NCBI GenBank assembly: GCA_002354735.1 | Contig: DEMD01000009.1 | Span: forward strand, 162,705-226,704 | Origin: Gammaproteobacteria bacterium UBA2679 | GTDB taxonomy: Bacteria > Pseudomonadota > Gammaproteobacteria > Pseudomonadales > Oleiphilaceae | Direction: 5' to 3' | DNA length: 64,000 bases | Notes under the pieces: model-generated | Told to the model about the DNA's origin: nothing | What the model saw: only the letters and a program-made list of their open reading frames with translations | The model's database searches: none | Made by a program: the position numbers and the translations under genes | Part shown: positions 1 through 7,990 of the stretch, piece after piece | Numbering within the stretch: position 1 is the stretch's first letter | Layout: each line of letters starts with the position of its first letter

Positions 1-1703
1 TTCAGCGCTTCCGCTTCCTGCGCCTGGAGGATGGAACTTTCGGCGATGCGCTGTACCGCAGCCACCAGCTCACGTGTGGTCTGCTGGGTTTCCTGCATCT
101 GGGTACCAGCCTGTGCCGCTCGGCGAGAACCGTTGACAACCTGGGTAATACTGCCGTTCATGTTGCTTACCGCGTCCGCTGTTTCTGACTGGATGCTGCG
201 AACCAGGGCGCTGATCTGTGATGTCGAACTGCGCGAGCTTTCCGCAAGACGTTGTACTTCGTCCGCAACGACCGCAAAACCACGTCCCGCATCACCAGCT
301 GCAGCGGCCTGCATACTGGCATTCAGCGCCAGTACGTGGGTTCGTTCAGCGATACTATTGATGATGTCGATGATGCCGCTGATTTCCTGCGATCGCTCAC
401 TCAGTCGCTTGATGCGTTTTTCCGTTTCGCTGATCGCGTCACGGATTTCGTCCATGGACTCGATGGTGGTGCTTACTGCCTCCTGGGCCTTGTCCGTAGA
501 GCCAGAAGCATTCTGCGCGATCACGTTACAGGCCTGGCCCCATTCAGCGATCTGGTTCATCTGCTGTGAAGCGGCTTCGAGTTTCTTGATGGCCTGCACA
601 ACCAGCAGACGTTCCTGGGCAGCAACGTTGGTCACCTTGCTGGTCTGCTCATCAACAAGGACACTGGACGCTTCGACCAGGTCACCGATCTGACGAACTT
701 TCACAAGTGCTTCGGCCGTTTCCTTCGTTACCAGGTTGAGGGCGTCCGCAACCGGGCCAGTGATGTCCTCACGCACCTGCAGACGCGTTGTGAAATTTCG
801 CTCGCTCAGCGAGGCTGAACCTTCCAGCAGTTCGATAACCGAATCGTTGAGGGCATCGTTTTCTTTCTCGATGCGAACCAGGGTCGCCACCTTGTCGTCC
901 AGCAGCTGGTCGAGGGCAAGGCCAAGTTGTGCCAGCTCATCGCCGCCTTTGAGTTCGGTGCGGGCAGTGTAGTCGTCTTGCTGCACCCGGCTAACCGTGT
1001 CGGCGATCGTGGTGATAGGGCCTACGATTGAGCGGCGAATCATTGTACCCAGCGTGAGGGCGCCCATGAGGCTGAGGAGAATAATGATACTACCAGCATA
1101 TAGGACGTTAGACAGGGTGCTCTCGGACTGCGCAAAGGCCTCTTCCGACTGCGCGTTCAAGCGCGCGGAATAGCTGGTGGCTGCTGTGAGGAAAGGGTCG
1201 ATCAAGCTATTCAGGTCGTTCAGAATGAACAGCTCCAGTGCCGCCCTTGACTGGTTTGCGTCCAGCTGCTTGAAGACGTCGAAAGCCTCTCTAACGCCGG
1301 CAGATGTGGCGACCATCTGTCCCAGACTCTCGGCCCGGTCAGTATTGATGACACCCTCTTCCGCACCGAGCTGCTGCCACTGCTGGGCGAAGCTGGTACG
1401 GGCGTCTGTAACGCGTGTCTGAGCTTCAGACCAGGTCATGACACCCGAGTTCAGGTTGTTCAGGGTGGCCACGAAGTTCTTCTGCAGCCCACTGATCAAC
1501 TGGGTCAACTGCGTGGTCTCAGTCACTTTGCCGTGCAGGTTCTGGGATGAATCCCGTGCAAGGTTCAGTGCGACGAAAGCCAGTATCGCTGTAATCAGCA
1601 GCGCGCCGGTCATGACACCGATCAAGGTCATGAGACGTTGACCGATCATGAGCCGGGACAAAGACTGTCCCGGCATTTTCAAAGCAGGCATTCTGATGTT
1701 CAT
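1..1703 (-). CDS. PilJ-like methyl-accepting chemotaxis protein (3' end beyond window)
   Basis: Transmembrane chemoreceptor that would control a CheA kinase through a CheW adaptor. Read on the minus strand it opens with MNIRMPALKMPGQSLSRL, has a first membrane segment (about residues 27-48), a helical periplasmic region of about 150 residues, a second membrane segment near residues 200-222 and a HAMP-type linker. The signalling tip is visible (IAERTHVLALNASMQ, then GRGFAVVADEVQRLA). The Gln-Ala version of this tip and the gene order resemble PilJ of Pil-Chp systems, more than classical flagellar receptors. The start at 1703 has AACCGGGAGGTTCAC just upstream, a strong ribosome site. It is the last visible gene of a minus-strand chemosensory operon; a CheA and modification enzymes would be expected beyond the left edge. 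Ligand unknown. Confidence 0.93.
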   Translation of the reverse strand, partial: MNIRMPALKMPGQSLSRLMIGQRLMTLIGVMTGALLITAILAFVALNLARDSSQNLHGKVTETTQLTQLISGLQKNFVATLNNLNSGVMTWSEAQTRVTDARTSFAQQWQQLGAEEGVINTDRAESLGQMVATSAGVREAFDVFKQLDANQSRAALELFILNDLNSLIDPFLTAATSYSARLNAQSEEAFAQSESTLSNVLYAGSIIILLSLMGALTLGTMIRRSIVGPITTIADTVSRVQQDDYTARTELKGGDELAQLGLALDQLLDDKVATLVRIEKENDALNDSVIELLEGSASLSERNFTTRLQVREDITGPVADALNLVTKETAEALVKVRQIGDLVEASSVLVDEQTSKVTNVAAQERLLVVQAIKKLEAASQQMNQIAEWGQACNVIAQNASGSTDKAQEAVSTTIESMDEIRDAISETEKRIKRLSERSQEISGIIDIINSIAERTHVLALNASMQAAAAGDAGRGFAVVADEVQRLAESSRSSTSQISALVRSIQSETADAVSNMNGSITQVVNGSRRAAQAGTQMQETQQTTRELVAAVQRIAESSILQAQEAEAL

Positions 1704-1762
1704 GTGAACCTCCCGGTTCGATTCCGCAAGTCTTGAATATGAGTGCTAATGTTCAGTGCGTT

Positions 1763-3016
1763 CTACAGCATGCGAGACCAGAGACCGGCATCCATTGGCT
1801 GGAAGGCCTTGTCCTGGAAGTAGGTCACGCTGACGAGATCCGAGGCCTGGTTATCGCCAGTGAGATCCATCAGCAGACCGCCGAGATCGAACTGGCTATT
1901 GCGGGCTTCCTGAACAAACTTCGCGCGGGTGATGTCGCCTTCGACCCGATTCATGATGGCCAGGAACAGCTTGCCAACGATGTAGCCTTCAAGGCTGACG
2001 TAGTTGTATTGAGCGCCCAGGGCTTTGCGGGCGTCGTTCAGGATTGGCAGATCGGCGTCCAGTGGGGGGACCACCTGCGTCACGATGACGCGATCACTCA
2101 CGCCGAACTGGTCCAGGGTTTCACCAAGGTTCTCCGTGCCGGTGAACGACACGGCGCTGATAAGCCAGTTATCGCCCTTGCCGCGAGCATAGGCGGCGAA
2201 GCGTCCTATTGCAGGATAGGCACCAACCGTGACCACCAGGCGACACTTTGACTCGTTAGCGGTTTCCCACTTCTTCAACGACTGGTAGCCGTCGCTCGAG
2301 CTCAGCGTATTGCGTTCATAAACGCCTACCGGTCCAATGCCGTTGCGCGATGGTGCATCCCCGCTCTGAGCGAGAATATCATCCAGCTTTTCTATGATCT
2401 TGCCGGTGCCAGGCTGGCTGCGCAGTGCCCGCTTGATGCCTTCTACACCGGCCATACCGTAGGCGTCGTTCTGGACATAGGCACAGACTTCGGCGGGCCT
2501 GAGGCCGGCCTGAATGGCGCTGTCGATAACGGCTGCCGTCTCCTGGATATAACTGGCGCGGTAGTTGATTACACCCTCCTTGCCGGTGCGTAGCAGGCCA
2601 GCACCGGTAAAGAAGCCAAAGGCCGGTACATTGTATTCATCCAGAATCGGCAGAGCCTGCTGGGCAGTAGGGGTACCCACATTACCCACCATCGCGAAAA
2701 CACCCTGATCAAGGAGCTTTCGCGTCTGGCGGACAGTGAGTTCCGGCGAATAGGAGTCGTTCAGGGTGACAAACTCGATGCGCTTGCCCTGCACCCGCTC
2801 GCCACTAAAGGCAGCTTCGATACCGGCACGCATGCCGAGACCGAGTCCCCTGGAATGGCCCTCGAGATCCATGACGCCGCCCACACGAATCCAGTCCGGA
2901 TTAATACCTGGCTCGGCAGCACTGACTGTGGTCGCACCGAGCCCAATGAGCAGACTGCCCATCATGCTGACGACGAAAGGGATCTTCCTTTGATGTTGAT
3001 TCAACTTTGCTCTCAT
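1763..3016 (-). CDS. Periplasmic ABC-type substrate-binding protein (branched-chain amino acid-binding-like, type I fold)
   Basis: Secreted ligand-binding protein of the LivJ/urea/amide-binding superfamily. The chosen ATG gives MRAKLNQHQRKIPF, a hydrophobic stretch and an AxA-type cleavage site (TVSAAEP), so an export signal. The longer upstream reading adds 42 residues that do not look like a leader. Family signatures include IRVGGVMDLEGHSRGLGLGM near the mature N-terminus, then the FVTLNDSYSPE and AMVGNVGTPTAQQALPI segments that line the cleft of this fold. About 417 residues, normal for the family. No permease or ATPase gene is adjacent. It sits between a CheW-like gene and a PilJ-like receptor, so it more likely presents a ligand to the receptor than feeds a transporter; that role is inferred from position only. 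Confidence 0.9.
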   Translation of the reverse strand: MRAKLNQHQRKIPFVVSMMGSLLIGLGATTVSAAEPGINPDWIRVGGVMDLEGHSRGLGLGMRAGIEAAFSGERVQGKRIEFVTLNDSYSPELTVRQTRKLLDQGVFAMVGNVGTPTAQQALPILDEYNVPAFGFFTGAGLLRTGKEGVINYRASYIQETAAVIDSAIQAGLRPAEVCAYVQNDAYGMAGVEGIKRALRSQPGTGKIIEKLDDILAQSGDAPSRNGIGPVGVYERNTLSSSDGYQSLKKWETANESKCRLVVTVGAYPAIGRFAAYARGKGDNWLISAVSFTGTENLGETLDQFGVSDRVIVTQVVPPLDADLPILNDARKALGAQYNYVSLEGYIVGKLFLAIMNRVEGDITRAKFVQEARNSQFDLGGLLMDLTGDNQASDLVSVTYFQDKAFQPMDAGLWSRML

Positions 3017-3163
3017 AACTTGTCTGTCTTTCGACAGCCTCCACTGTGACCTGCCCGTCATTTTTCGTGCTGTGGGGGCTATCCTCAGGCAAAAGGGCGC
3101 CCCTTCGGACCGACTGAAGGTCTGTCCGTCTATAAAAGTCATTTCGGATTTTCTAATCTGTCA

Positions 3164-3182
3164 GGCCAGCTGACTGCTGGCC
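3164..3182. terminator. Stem-loop immediately after the CheW-like gene
   Basis: Perfect 7-bp inverted repeat (GGCCAGC / GCTGGCC) with a 5-nt loop, directly behind the stop codon of the CheW-like gene on the minus strand and before the binding-protein gene. No T-run follows, so it is a weak or partial terminator, or an mRNA 3'-end-stabilising hairpin, that could separate expression of the regulator genes from the binding protein. Confidence 0.4.
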
Positions 3183-3725
3183 CTAAATCAGGCTACGCAT
3201 GAACTGCGTGAGGTCCCATTCGCACCATAGCCCCTCCTCTTGATAGATTCGCCCCACACATCCTTCGAGACGGGATGGCAGCGGCGGGGGTTGTTGCAGG
3301 CGGTGGTCGTCGCTCAGCCTAACTTTCTTTGGTAGCTGACTGATGGCGACGGCAAAGGCATCGCTGCCCTGCCCCAGCAGGAGAACGTAAGGCACTGAAG
3401 TGTGACTGGCCGGTGCCGCCGCATTGCCAAACAACGCGTCCAATTCGATCACTGGGATTACTTGACCCCGGGCATTGAGAAAACCCGAAAGCCACTGCGG
3501 TCCGTAAGGCACGGTGCAGATGCTGGGTGCTTCAATGAGTTCCTTCGGGTAAGACTCCGGAATGAGCAGACTGAGACCCTGTGTCAGGGTTACGGCAAAG
3601 CTTTCACGCCATGCTTGCTTCGGTTTCACCGAACTGCTCTGCGATTGCGCCGACTGCAGCCGCGCAAAGGCTTCGGAAGGTTTGAGTAGCGGCTGTCGTT
3701 GCGATGTTCTGGCTAGAGTGCTCAT
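3183..3725 (-). CDS. CheW/PilI-like chemotaxis coupling protein
   Basis: Adaptor that links chemoreceptors to the CheA histidine kinase in the cytoplasm. The 180-residue protein has a low-complexity N-terminus of about 45 residues, then a CheW fold with the landmark segments GFLNARGQVIPVIELDALF and VPYVLLLGQGSDAFAVAISQ. The order next to PilG-like and PilH-like regulators and a PilJ-like receptor favours a PilI role. The start at 3725 is supported by AAGGAAG five bases upstream. It lies 29 bp downstream of the PilH-like gene in the same direction, so co-transcription is likely. Confidence 0.88.
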   Translation of the reverse strand: MSTLARTSQRQPLLKPSEAFARLQSAQSQSSSVKPKQAWRESFAVTLTQGLSLLIPESYPKELIEAPSICTVPYGPQWLSGFLNARGQVIPVIELDALFGNAAAPASHTSVPYVLLLGQGSDAFAVAISQLPKKVRLSDDHRLQQPPPLPSRLEGCVGRIYQEEGLWCEWDLTQFMRSLI

Positions 3726-3754
3726 GACTGCTTCCTTCCCCTCGCTGCCAGCTA

Positions 3755-4117
3755 TCAGGCGTAGTGACGCAACTGGGTGAGTATCTCTTCAGCCTGATAA
3801 GGCTTCGAAATGAGACCCTTTGCACCCTGGCGACTGGCCCAGAGATGGTCCGCCTTCTGATTCTTGCTCGATACAAAGACTATGGGGATACCGGCCAGCG
3901 CGGGATCTCGGCTCATCTCGCGGCAGGCACTGAAACCGTCCATACCCTGCATAATGATGTCCAGCAGGATGAGGCTCGGCTTTTCGCTCTTCGCCCGCTC
4001 GATGGCTTCCTGTCCTGACTTTGCGGTGATCGCGGTATATGAAGCGCCGCTCACGATCTGCTCCAGATGCTTCAAATCTGCTTCGCTGTCGTCGACTATC
4101 AGAATTTTCTTACCCAT
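3755..4117 (-). CDS. PilH-like single-domain response regulator
   Basis: CheY-type receiver of 120 residues with no output domain. Phosphorylation residues are all present: the acidic pair in ILIVDDSEAD, the acceptor aspartate in LILLDIIMQGMDG and the lysine in LISKPYQ. The segment WASRQGAKGLISKP closely follows the WxxRQGAxxxxxKP pattern of PilH, the regulator that opposes PilG in Pil-Chp twitching systems. The ribosome site GAGGTGATGT precedes the ATG. It is followed 29 bp later by the CheW-like gene and preceded by the PilG-like gene, so the order is G-H-I as in Pil-Chp. Confidence 0.9.
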   Translation of the reverse strand: MGKKILIVDDSEADLKHLEQIVSGASYTAITAKSGQEAIERAKSEKPSLILLDIIMQGMDGFSACREMSRDPALAGIPIVFVSSKNQKADHLWASRQGAKGLISKPYQAEEILTQLRHYA

Positions 4118-4177
4118 ACATCACCTCAATGAAGTAAACAGGGAGCGGGATGCCCCCACACCACAACTCAGGACACA

Positions 4178-4951
4178 TTACCGATAGGCCGTCATCCCAG
4201 TTGCAAAACCTGTATGCTCCCGGACAGGCGCCTGCGGCAGGTACTCGCGCACCGCCTTCAGCAACTCCTTGTCCTGCGGAGGCTTCGTGATATAGCCATC
4301 GCAACTCGACATCTTGGCCTTTACCCGGTTCAAGGCAGAAGACTTACCGGTCAGCATCACGACCTTGGTGTTGGCATTGATATGCTTGATCAGGCGGCAG
4401 GCACGATAGCCATCCATTCCAGGCATCATGACGTCCATGAATACCAGGTCGTAGTTGTGACGGTTGGCGAGCGAAACACCCTGGCCGCCGTCTGAGGCGA
4501 TATCGATACTGGTGTCGGGCGAAATGAGTGCGTGCAGTTTCTGGGTCATGAAGGTGCACACCGGAGCGCTGTCGTCGACAACGAGAATGCGCGACTGCTT
4601 ATCGACCTGCACACTTGTGCTGGATTTGTCTGCACTGATGGAGTTCAGCGCTTCAGAGAGGCGACGGAAGACAAGGGGGCGTTGCAGACTGATGCTGTTT
4701 GGCAAGCATCTGTTCTTGTGCGCGCTGATGGAAATGATTGAAGCACCGCTATCGACCAATCCCATTCGCTCGCACGCTTCGTGGGCATCTGGGCGGTCGA
4801 GGTCGATCAACATGATCTGACCGCCGGTGCGACCCGCTTTGGGCGCCAGTTCAAGGTGGCCGAACCACTCCACACTGAGACTAAGCAGATTGCGGATCAG
4901 CAGTAGATCCCTCTCAGTCAAACCCCAATGAGAAACTAATATCTTAGCCAT
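4178..4951 (-). CDS. PilG-like response regulator with an extra N-terminal domain
   Basis: A 257-residue protein whose C-terminal half is a receiver (ILVVDDSAPVCTFM, acceptor Asp in LVFMDVMMPGMDG, Lys in CDGYITKPPQ); the CDGYxTKP ending is PilG-like. Residues 1-115 form an extra domain with short beta/alpha alternation (MAKILVSHWGLTERDLLLI, then QIMLIDLDRPDAHEACERMG) that may be a degenerate receiver; the acidic pocket is not evident there. PilG itself lacks such a domain, so this is a variant. First gene of the chemosensory operon, preceded by a 450-bp AT-rich region that should hold its promoter. Confidence 0.85.
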   Translation of the reverse strand: MAKILVSHWGLTERDLLLIRNLLSLSVEWFGHLELAPKAGRTGGQIMLIDLDRPDAHEACERMGLVDSGASIISISAHKNRCLPNSISLQRPLVFRRLSEALNSISADKSSTSVQVDKQSRILVVDDSAPVCTFMTQKLHALISPDTSIDIASDGGQGVSLANRHNYDLVFMDVMMPGMDGYRACRLIKHINANTKVVMLTGKSSALNRVKAKMSSCDGYITKPPQDKELLKAVREYLPQAPVREHTGFATGMTAYR

Positions 4952-5286
4952 TGCACTCGTCCCAACATAAGGTCTCGTGTTTACCGTCCGGCTCTACATG
5001 CCAATGAATCGTTTAAGCGCGGCTGGTTACTGATTTCAGTGTAGGTAAGACAGAGGCAATAGAACAAAAAATATCGCGTATTAAATAGTAAGCTCAATGT
5101 AACCAGCTATACCCGTATATTTCTCATTGTGTTGTAGGACAATATAACAGCGGATAAAACCATTGTTATCATTGAGTTGACAGCATCAGTAAAAATTCAG
5201 CCGAACAAAATATATTGTATTATGTGACAGGCTTCTCAATATTTATTTTTCATAATTAACGATGCAAAACCACCGAATTTATTTAA

Positions 5287-5373
5287 TAAGAGCATTGATC
5301 ATTTAATTAATAAGAGCAACGCTCATATACGCCAATGAGCAATGCTCACGTTCTTATAAGAGCAACGCTCATT
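5287..5373. promoter_or_regulatory. Four phased palindromes (GAGCAAYGCTC), probable operator array
   Basis: Four 11-bp inverted repeats are centred at about 5295, 5319, 5342 and 5365: GAGCATTGATC, GAGCAACGCTC, GAGCAATGCTC and GAGCAACGCTC. Spacing is 24, 23 and 23 bp. The first copy is degenerate; the other three are perfect 4-3-4 dyads, two of them extended by flanking TAA...CAT. Palindromes of this shape are typical of TetR-type dimeric repressors, but no such gene is in this part of the window. The array lies in an AT-rich spacer of about 700 bp between the PilG-like gene and the VOC gene, just ahead of a small plus-strand coding remnant. Confidence 0.6.
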
Positions 5374-5417
5374 TAAAATAAGCAAACCGATCAGAGACTT
5401 TTGGGCTTAGAACTTAA

Positions 5418-5600
5418 TCGCGTAGCAGCGAGCGCCAGGCCGACTCCGCGAAGGCATCCCGAGGCGGTCGCGCAGTCACAAGCGGAGATGAGGTGGATTG
5501 GAGCACGGCGGGAGAGAAGGTCGTTCTGGTTGACGTGTTCGATACGGAGAATCAAAAAGTGTTCACCGCAGAAATCACAATGAACGTTAAGTTCGGCTAG
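5418..5600 (+). pseudogene. Possible C-terminal remnant of an unidentified protein
   Basis: An open frame without a start codon runs from just after a stop at 5415 to the TAG at 5598. Its last 45 codons look like real protein (AVTSGDEVDWSTAGEKVVLV, then a DVFDTENQ...AEITMNVKFG ending), with alternating beta-strand character, whereas the first 15 codons are Arg/Ser/Ala-rich and look non-coding. The tail is compatible with the last strands of a small beta-rich or hotdog-type enzyme, but I do not recognise the family. Best reading: a decayed gene that once lay behind the palindrome array. Confidence 0.3.
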
Positions 5601-5656
5601 TGCTGCAGCGCTCTGGGCCGACCTCTGAAGCTCGACCCAGAGATCACTACCACTCC

Positions 5657-6055
5657 CTAACGATGGTCGACTTGCGACGTAAAACCCGCCTCATCCCGGA
5701 TCCCGATTCTGTTGCCGTCAGGATCACTGATATTGATCGTTCGACCCCACGCATTTTCGGTTATCGAGGCTTCAATGCCCCAAGCTAGCAGTTCTGCAAG
5801 AGCCGCCTCGATGTCGCGGACGTTGAAGCGCAACTTGAAGCTGCTTTCTATTGCCGATTTGACGCCTGACTTTGCTTTACCACCTTGCTCTACCATCAGA
5901 TAGCCGTTGCCGTATTCAAAGCAGGTTAGCTGGACGCCATCATCAGTTCTGTCGAAGAGGACCGGCAGGCCGAACAGATCGCGGAAAAATGTCACGCATG
6001 CAGGATAGTTCTCGGTATTCAGGATAATGCCGTGACGGGCGACGTTGGTGATCAT
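5657..6055 (-). CDS. VOC-family (glyoxalase/bleomycin-resistance fold) protein
   Basis: Small metalloenzyme-type protein of about 132 residues with the paired beta-alpha-beta-beta-beta fold: HGIILNTENYPACVTFFRDL at the first module and ISDPDGNRIGI at the end of the second, the usual VOC closing motif. The start at 6055 is preferred because GGGAGGA lies five bases upstream; an upstream ATG adding 8 residues has no ribosome site. Reaction not predictable: the family includes glyoxalases, dioxygenases and antibiotic-binding proteins. It stands alone, transcribed away from the protease gene's terminator region. Confidence 0.85.
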   Translation of the reverse strand: MITNVARHGIILNTENYPACVTFFRDLFGLPVLFDRTDDGVQLTCFEYGNGYLMVEQGGKAKSGVKSAIESSFKLRFNVRDIEAALAELLAWGIEASITENAWGRTINISDPDGNRIGIRDEAGFTSQVDHR

Positions 6056-6454
6056 TAGATTCCTCCCGGGTTTTCTCAATCTGGCCGTTCATCAGACTGA
6101 TATTAGGCCGGCCAGCATACCGCCCCAAGCAATCCCAAGACTATAGTGAATCAGGGATTGAAAGCCGAGAGATTCACGCGCTTGCTGCTTTTACAAAGGA
6201 AGGATTTAACAGCGAAATGGGGTGGAACCCGTCAACCCGCCCACCCCATGCAAGGCGCTGTCTACTGCTCCGTTTGCGCTGGATTCATGATGTAAGCAGC
6301 CATGAACTCCCCGAACGGATTTGCAGTCGAGCGGACCGTAATTCCGGTAGGTGATGGTAAGCCGTTTGGATATGTGGTCACTTCGGCAGTGTCTTTAGTT
6401 TCGCCCGACGCAAAAAAAAGCCCGGCAAGGCCGGGCGTAGAATACTGAGGGAGA
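6056..6454. other. Intergenic region with a start-less open segment
   Basis: About 400 bp between the VOC gene and the metalloprotease gene. On the minus strand, after the protease terminator, a start-less frame ends at a TAG at 6262-6264 and reads like protein at its end (GITVRSTANPFGEFMAAYIM, then NPAQTEQ). It has no ATG/GTG start outside the terminator hairpin and no ribosome site, so it is either chance or the tail of a lost gene. Nothing else recognisable. Confidence 0.25.
6412..6436 (-). terminator. Rho-independent terminator of the metalloprotease gene
   Basis: Read on the minus strand: GCCCGGC, a 3-nt loop, GCCGGGC, then eight T residues, starting 18 bp after the stop codon of the metalloprotease gene. 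A textbook intrinsic terminator. Confidence 0.92.
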
Positions 6455-7699
6455 CTACATTTCGATCATGGAAAACAGCTGGTTATTACCGCCGTTCGAC
6501 CGGTACTGCTGAACGGCAGCACGGTTTTCCGAGTTATTGCCCCGGATATCGAGATACTTGGAGCTGCGCTTGTTGATGATGCTCACACGAGTGCCGACCT
6601 TCTGAAACTTCCAGAGCTGGCTGCTGTCGTTGGTATTGCATTGGACCTGAACCAAACGAGCGCGGTCAGATGTGCTGTTACCGTCGATAGACAGGCACAT
6701 ACCAGAATGCTTAGCCTTCAGGCTTGTGTAATCACCTACACTAGCTGCAGTGAATTGTTGGTTCGCTGCGCCGTGACAGCTCCACTGAGCCAGCGTCGCG
6801 CCAGCTGTTCTCTTGATGCCGCTAACGTCTACACACTTGCCGCTATGCGCAGCCTTGAAACTGTAGGTTTTCCCCGACACAGCCGTTCGAGTGGTCGTGG
6901 TGGTGGTCGTGGTCGGCGCCTTAGCTACCGGCGCTGTTGCAGCGGCTGTTCTGAATGCAGCCACTTCATCTCGCACATTGTTCAATGCACGCGCAGCATC
7001 GGCCTGAGCAGACTTGCCAGCGGGAACGCCACAGGGCTTGCCGTTGCATGACACGTTAGGATTAGAGAACTTGCCCATGCGGCTGGTGGAGTACACGTGA
7101 GCGTAGGCCATTATCGTACTGAACGAGTAGTTCTCACCATGTCCCAGGCCGTACGCATAGCGGTATCCGCTTGTGTTGCCCTGCTTGCGCGAGTGATTCA
7201 AGCCCATATTGTGACCAAGCTCGTGAGCCATGGTCATAGGTCCGCATTGCGGTCCGGCCATACTGTAGGCGTAATCTTTCAAAACACTGATGTACCCAAT
7301 GCCACAACTGGCTTTCGGACTAACCATGACAACAAAATCGGCGCCGTATTTATCACGCTCTGCACGGATATCTGCATTCTTTTGCAAGCTTCGCAGCGCA
7401 GTTGACATATCAGATGAAGACTCTTCATGCGGCAAGGTCGCTGCAAGACGGAGCTGGATATCAATTTTCGAATTCGAGTAATAGCCGTTGATCTGCTTGA
7501 CCCAGCTTTGCATGGCCACGGCTGGCTCTCCACCCAATTTTTTCTTGGCGGCGTTATCGTACAGAACAAGCACATCGACAGTCGCAGCACTTGCCGCTGC
7601 TGATGCAAGCATGCTGCTCGCACACGCAGCCGAAACTACAATCTTCCTCAATCGCGTCATTGTTTTCTGGCTGGGTGCTTTGGCGGTAATCTGAATCAT
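6455..7699 (-). CDS. Secreted reprolysin-like zinc metallopeptidase with ricin-type lectin domain
   Basis: Extracellular protease of 414 residues. An export signal ends near residue 38 (MLASAAASAATVD). The metzincin zinc site HELGHNMGLNH starts near residue 157, and a Met-turn follows (STIMAYAHVYS), so the M12/M72-like catalytic domain spans about 40-240. A run of eight threonines near residue 265 links it to a C-terminal RICIN beta-trefoil (about 275-414) with repeated QxW-type segments (ANQQF, SSQLWKF, NNQLFSM), expected to bind glycans and target the enzyme to cell surfaces or matrix. The start at 7699 is supported by GTGGAG upstream. Single-gene unit with its own terminator. Confidence 0.92.
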   Translation of the reverse strand: MIQITAKAPSQKTMTRLRKIVVSAACASSMLASAAASAATVDVLVLYDNAAKKKLGGEPAVAMQSWVKQINGYYSNSKIDIQLRLAATLPHEESSSDMSTALRSLQKNADIRAERDKYGADFVVMVSPKASCGIGYISVLKDYAYSMAGPQCGPMTMAHELGHNMGLNHSRKQGNTSGYRYAYGLGHGENYSFSTIMAYAHVYSTSRMGKFSNPNVSCNGKPCGVPAGKSAQADAARALNNVRDEVAAFRTAAATAPVAKAPTTTTTTTTRTAVSGKTYSFKAAHSGKCVDVSGIKRTAGATLAQWSCHGAANQQFTAASVGDYTSLKAKHSGMCLSIDGNSTSDRARLVQVQCNTNDSSQLWKFQKVGTRVSIINKRSSKYLDIRGNNSENRAAVQQYRSNGGNNQLFSMIEM

Positions 7700-7990
7700 T
7701 TACTGAACTCCACTACTACTGCAGGGCGCGGCTGATTGGCGAAAAAACAGCCTCATAACAATCCCCAAAATGAATGTATTGCGAGTGCTCTCATTCGGCA
7801 CTTCGATCGTGACAACAGTCGATGCCCGAGAGGAGCAACGATGTAACCTTGTCGAATACTAGACTGATTTGGCGACGGAAGACTGACGTGAGTTTGCAGG
7901 TTTTCAAAAGGCTACATTTCTATGCCTGATGAAACGGAAAGCGAACAAAGCTTGGTGGTAAACGAATGGATATCAGTGATGCGATCGGCG

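Noticed and set aside
31..1641. Several plus-strand open frames opposite the chemoreceptor
   Set aside because: The minus strand reads as one continuous receptor with a perfect signalling-tip motif; the plus frames are Ser/Arg-rich shadows.
3017..3142. Longer N-terminus for the binding protein
   Set aside because: The extra 42 residues place the export signal internally; the later ATG gives a normal leader.
6262..6412. Protein-like minus-strand segment after the protease terminator
   Set aside because: No start codon outside the hairpin and no ribosome site; kept only as a note.
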